NCBI RefSeq assembly: GCF_004353915.1
Contig: NZ_SMRP01000007.1
Location: 144,284-208,283 of the forward strand
DNA: 64,000 nucleotides
Source: Paraburkholderia silviterrae
Lineage (GTDB): Bacteria; Pseudomonadota; Gammaproteobacteria; Burkholderiales; Burkholderiaceae
Direction: 5' to 3'
The first letter of the stretch is position 1; every line of letters starts with the position of its first letter. Made by a program: the position numbers and the translations under genes. The notes below the pieces were generated by a model that had not been told where the DNA came from, made no database searches, and worked only from the letters and a program-made list of their open reading frames with translations. Positions 63,363-64,000 of this stretch are shown here, piece after piece.

Positions 63363-63414
63363 ACTTCTCTCCGGAAACTTTAGATGCCGTGCGGTGTTCA
63401 GACTCGTCCTGGCA

Positions 63415-64000
63415 TCACGCTTGCGCGCGGGAGCACCATCGACCAAGGAGATACATGATCAAAGGCAGGATTGCCGCAACGGGAAGCCATCGCATGGCGA
63501 TTTGAAGACCCACCGCGTCGGACACCATTCCGGTGACGAATGGACCGGCTGCGAGGCCCAGGATATTGTTGAACAGCGTCAACGTGGCAAAAGCCGAGCC
63601 GTGAATCGTCGGTGACGTGGCTCCCGCAATAATCGCGCCGCACGTACTGAACGAGCTGGCCAGAAAGAACACCGCGGGCGCAAGCAATGCAAGCTGCAGG
63701 TTGCCCGGCGGCATGCGGAAAGCGAATTCCAGCAGCACACCGAGCGCAAGGCAATAGCCAATGGCCATGTTCCACCTTCTGAGCGGCGAGTCCCCGCTCA
63801 CCCAGTCGGTCACCACACCACACAGGAATTGGCCCAGGCCGCTGACCAGCACAAGACCCGCCGCCACAACGGCGGCCTTGGCGACAGGCATCCCCCAGTA
63901 GCGATTCAGGTAGCTGGGAAGCCACACAAAAAGCGTGCCTTGAATGAAGAGCTGCAGGGCGCTGCCAAGATAGGCACACAGCACCGAACGGGACGGAAAC
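63415..64000 (-). CDS. Major-facilitator-superfamily transporter, partial (5' end beyond window)
   Basis: About 195 residues of the C-terminal half are inside the window (minus strand, cut at its upstream end at 64000). The visible part has about six helices (WLPSYLNRYWGMP, LFNNILGLAAGPFVTGMVSD, and a final WLPVAAILPLIMYLL) and aligns with the same regions of the neighbour at 62016. The two may be a tandem duplication. It ends 52 bases before the next MFS start. Confidence 0.85.
   Translation of the reverse strand, partial: FPSRSVLCAYLGSALQLFIQGTLFVWLPSYLNRYWGMPVAKAAVVAAGLVLVSGLGQFLCGVVTDWVSGDSPLRRWNMAIGYCLALGVLLEFAFRMPPGNLQLALLAPAVFFLASSFSTCGAIIAGATSPTIHGSAFATLTLFNNILGLAAGPFVTGMVSDAVGLQIAMRWLPVAAILPLIMYLLGRWCSRAQA

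Noticed and set aside
1..64000. CRISPR arrays, tRNA, rRNA, insertion sequences, prophage, toxin-antitoxin or anti-phage genes
   Set aside because: I looked for repeat-spacer patterns, clover-leaf tRNA ends, transposase-like frames and defence genes and found none that I could support.

Overview
The window looks like chromosomal DNA of a high-GC betaproteobacterium of the Burkholderia/Paraburkholderia/Caballeronia group. This is an inference from strong GC bias at third codon positions, the gene families (DUF3138-type porin, YiaV/YiaW export pair, GntR and LysR regulators beside catabolic genes) and an intergenic inverted repeat at 74-107 of a kind I associate with Burkholderiaceae. No rRNA, tRNA, CRISPR array, insertion sequence or prophage gene was seen.

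1-19.8 kb is a cobalamin (B12) island. cobL-cobK-cobM run leftward. cobG-cobH-cobI and a CbiG/CobJ fusion run rightward behind a cobalamin riboswitch (about 3000-3170). A PilZ-domain gene follows. cobW-cobN-chlD run leftward behind a second cobalamin riboswitch (about 16050-16265). cobE-cobO-cobB-bluB run rightward. CobG (oxygen-dependent ring contraction) and BluB (oxygen-dependent lower-ligand synthesis) point to the aerobic route, but CbiG-type modules are also present, no cobF is visible, and the cobalt chelatase is CobN plus a ChlI/ChlD-type partner. The chlD gene is split by a frame change exactly at an A7 slippery run, so one gene probably makes both the small and the medium chelatase subunits.

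19.8-29.3 kb holds envelope and signalling genes: a VOC protein, a DUF4136-type lipoprotein, a tightly overlapping module of OmpR-type regulator, LysM-FecR exported protein and CHASE2 sensor kinase, an orphan small gene, a non-coding stretch of about 850 bp, and a Pro/Gly-rich SH3 protein.

28.5-47 kb is a catabolic region. A ureohydrolase, aldehyde dehydrogenase, NCS1 permease and GMC oxidoreductase form a leftward operon between a GntR gene and a divergent LysR gene with a good operator-like dyad. A D-amino-acid dehydrogenase gene sits behind a tandem glycine riboswitch. A putrescine cluster follows (potF, potI, porin, puuB, cupin, puuC, with a LuxR-type regulator), but most of potG and potH is deleted.

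47-57 kb has an efflux operon (exported protein, YiaW-like DUF3302 protein, YiaV-like HlyD adaptor, NodT-type outer-membrane factor) ending in a second deletion scar of an exported outer-membrane protein, a degenerate EAL protein, and a NarL-type regulator with its hybrid BvgS/RcsC-like kinase. 57-64 kb carries an amidase with a divergent LysR gene, and a GntR, TauD-type dioxygenase and two-MFS-transporter cluster. The last MFS gene runs off the window.
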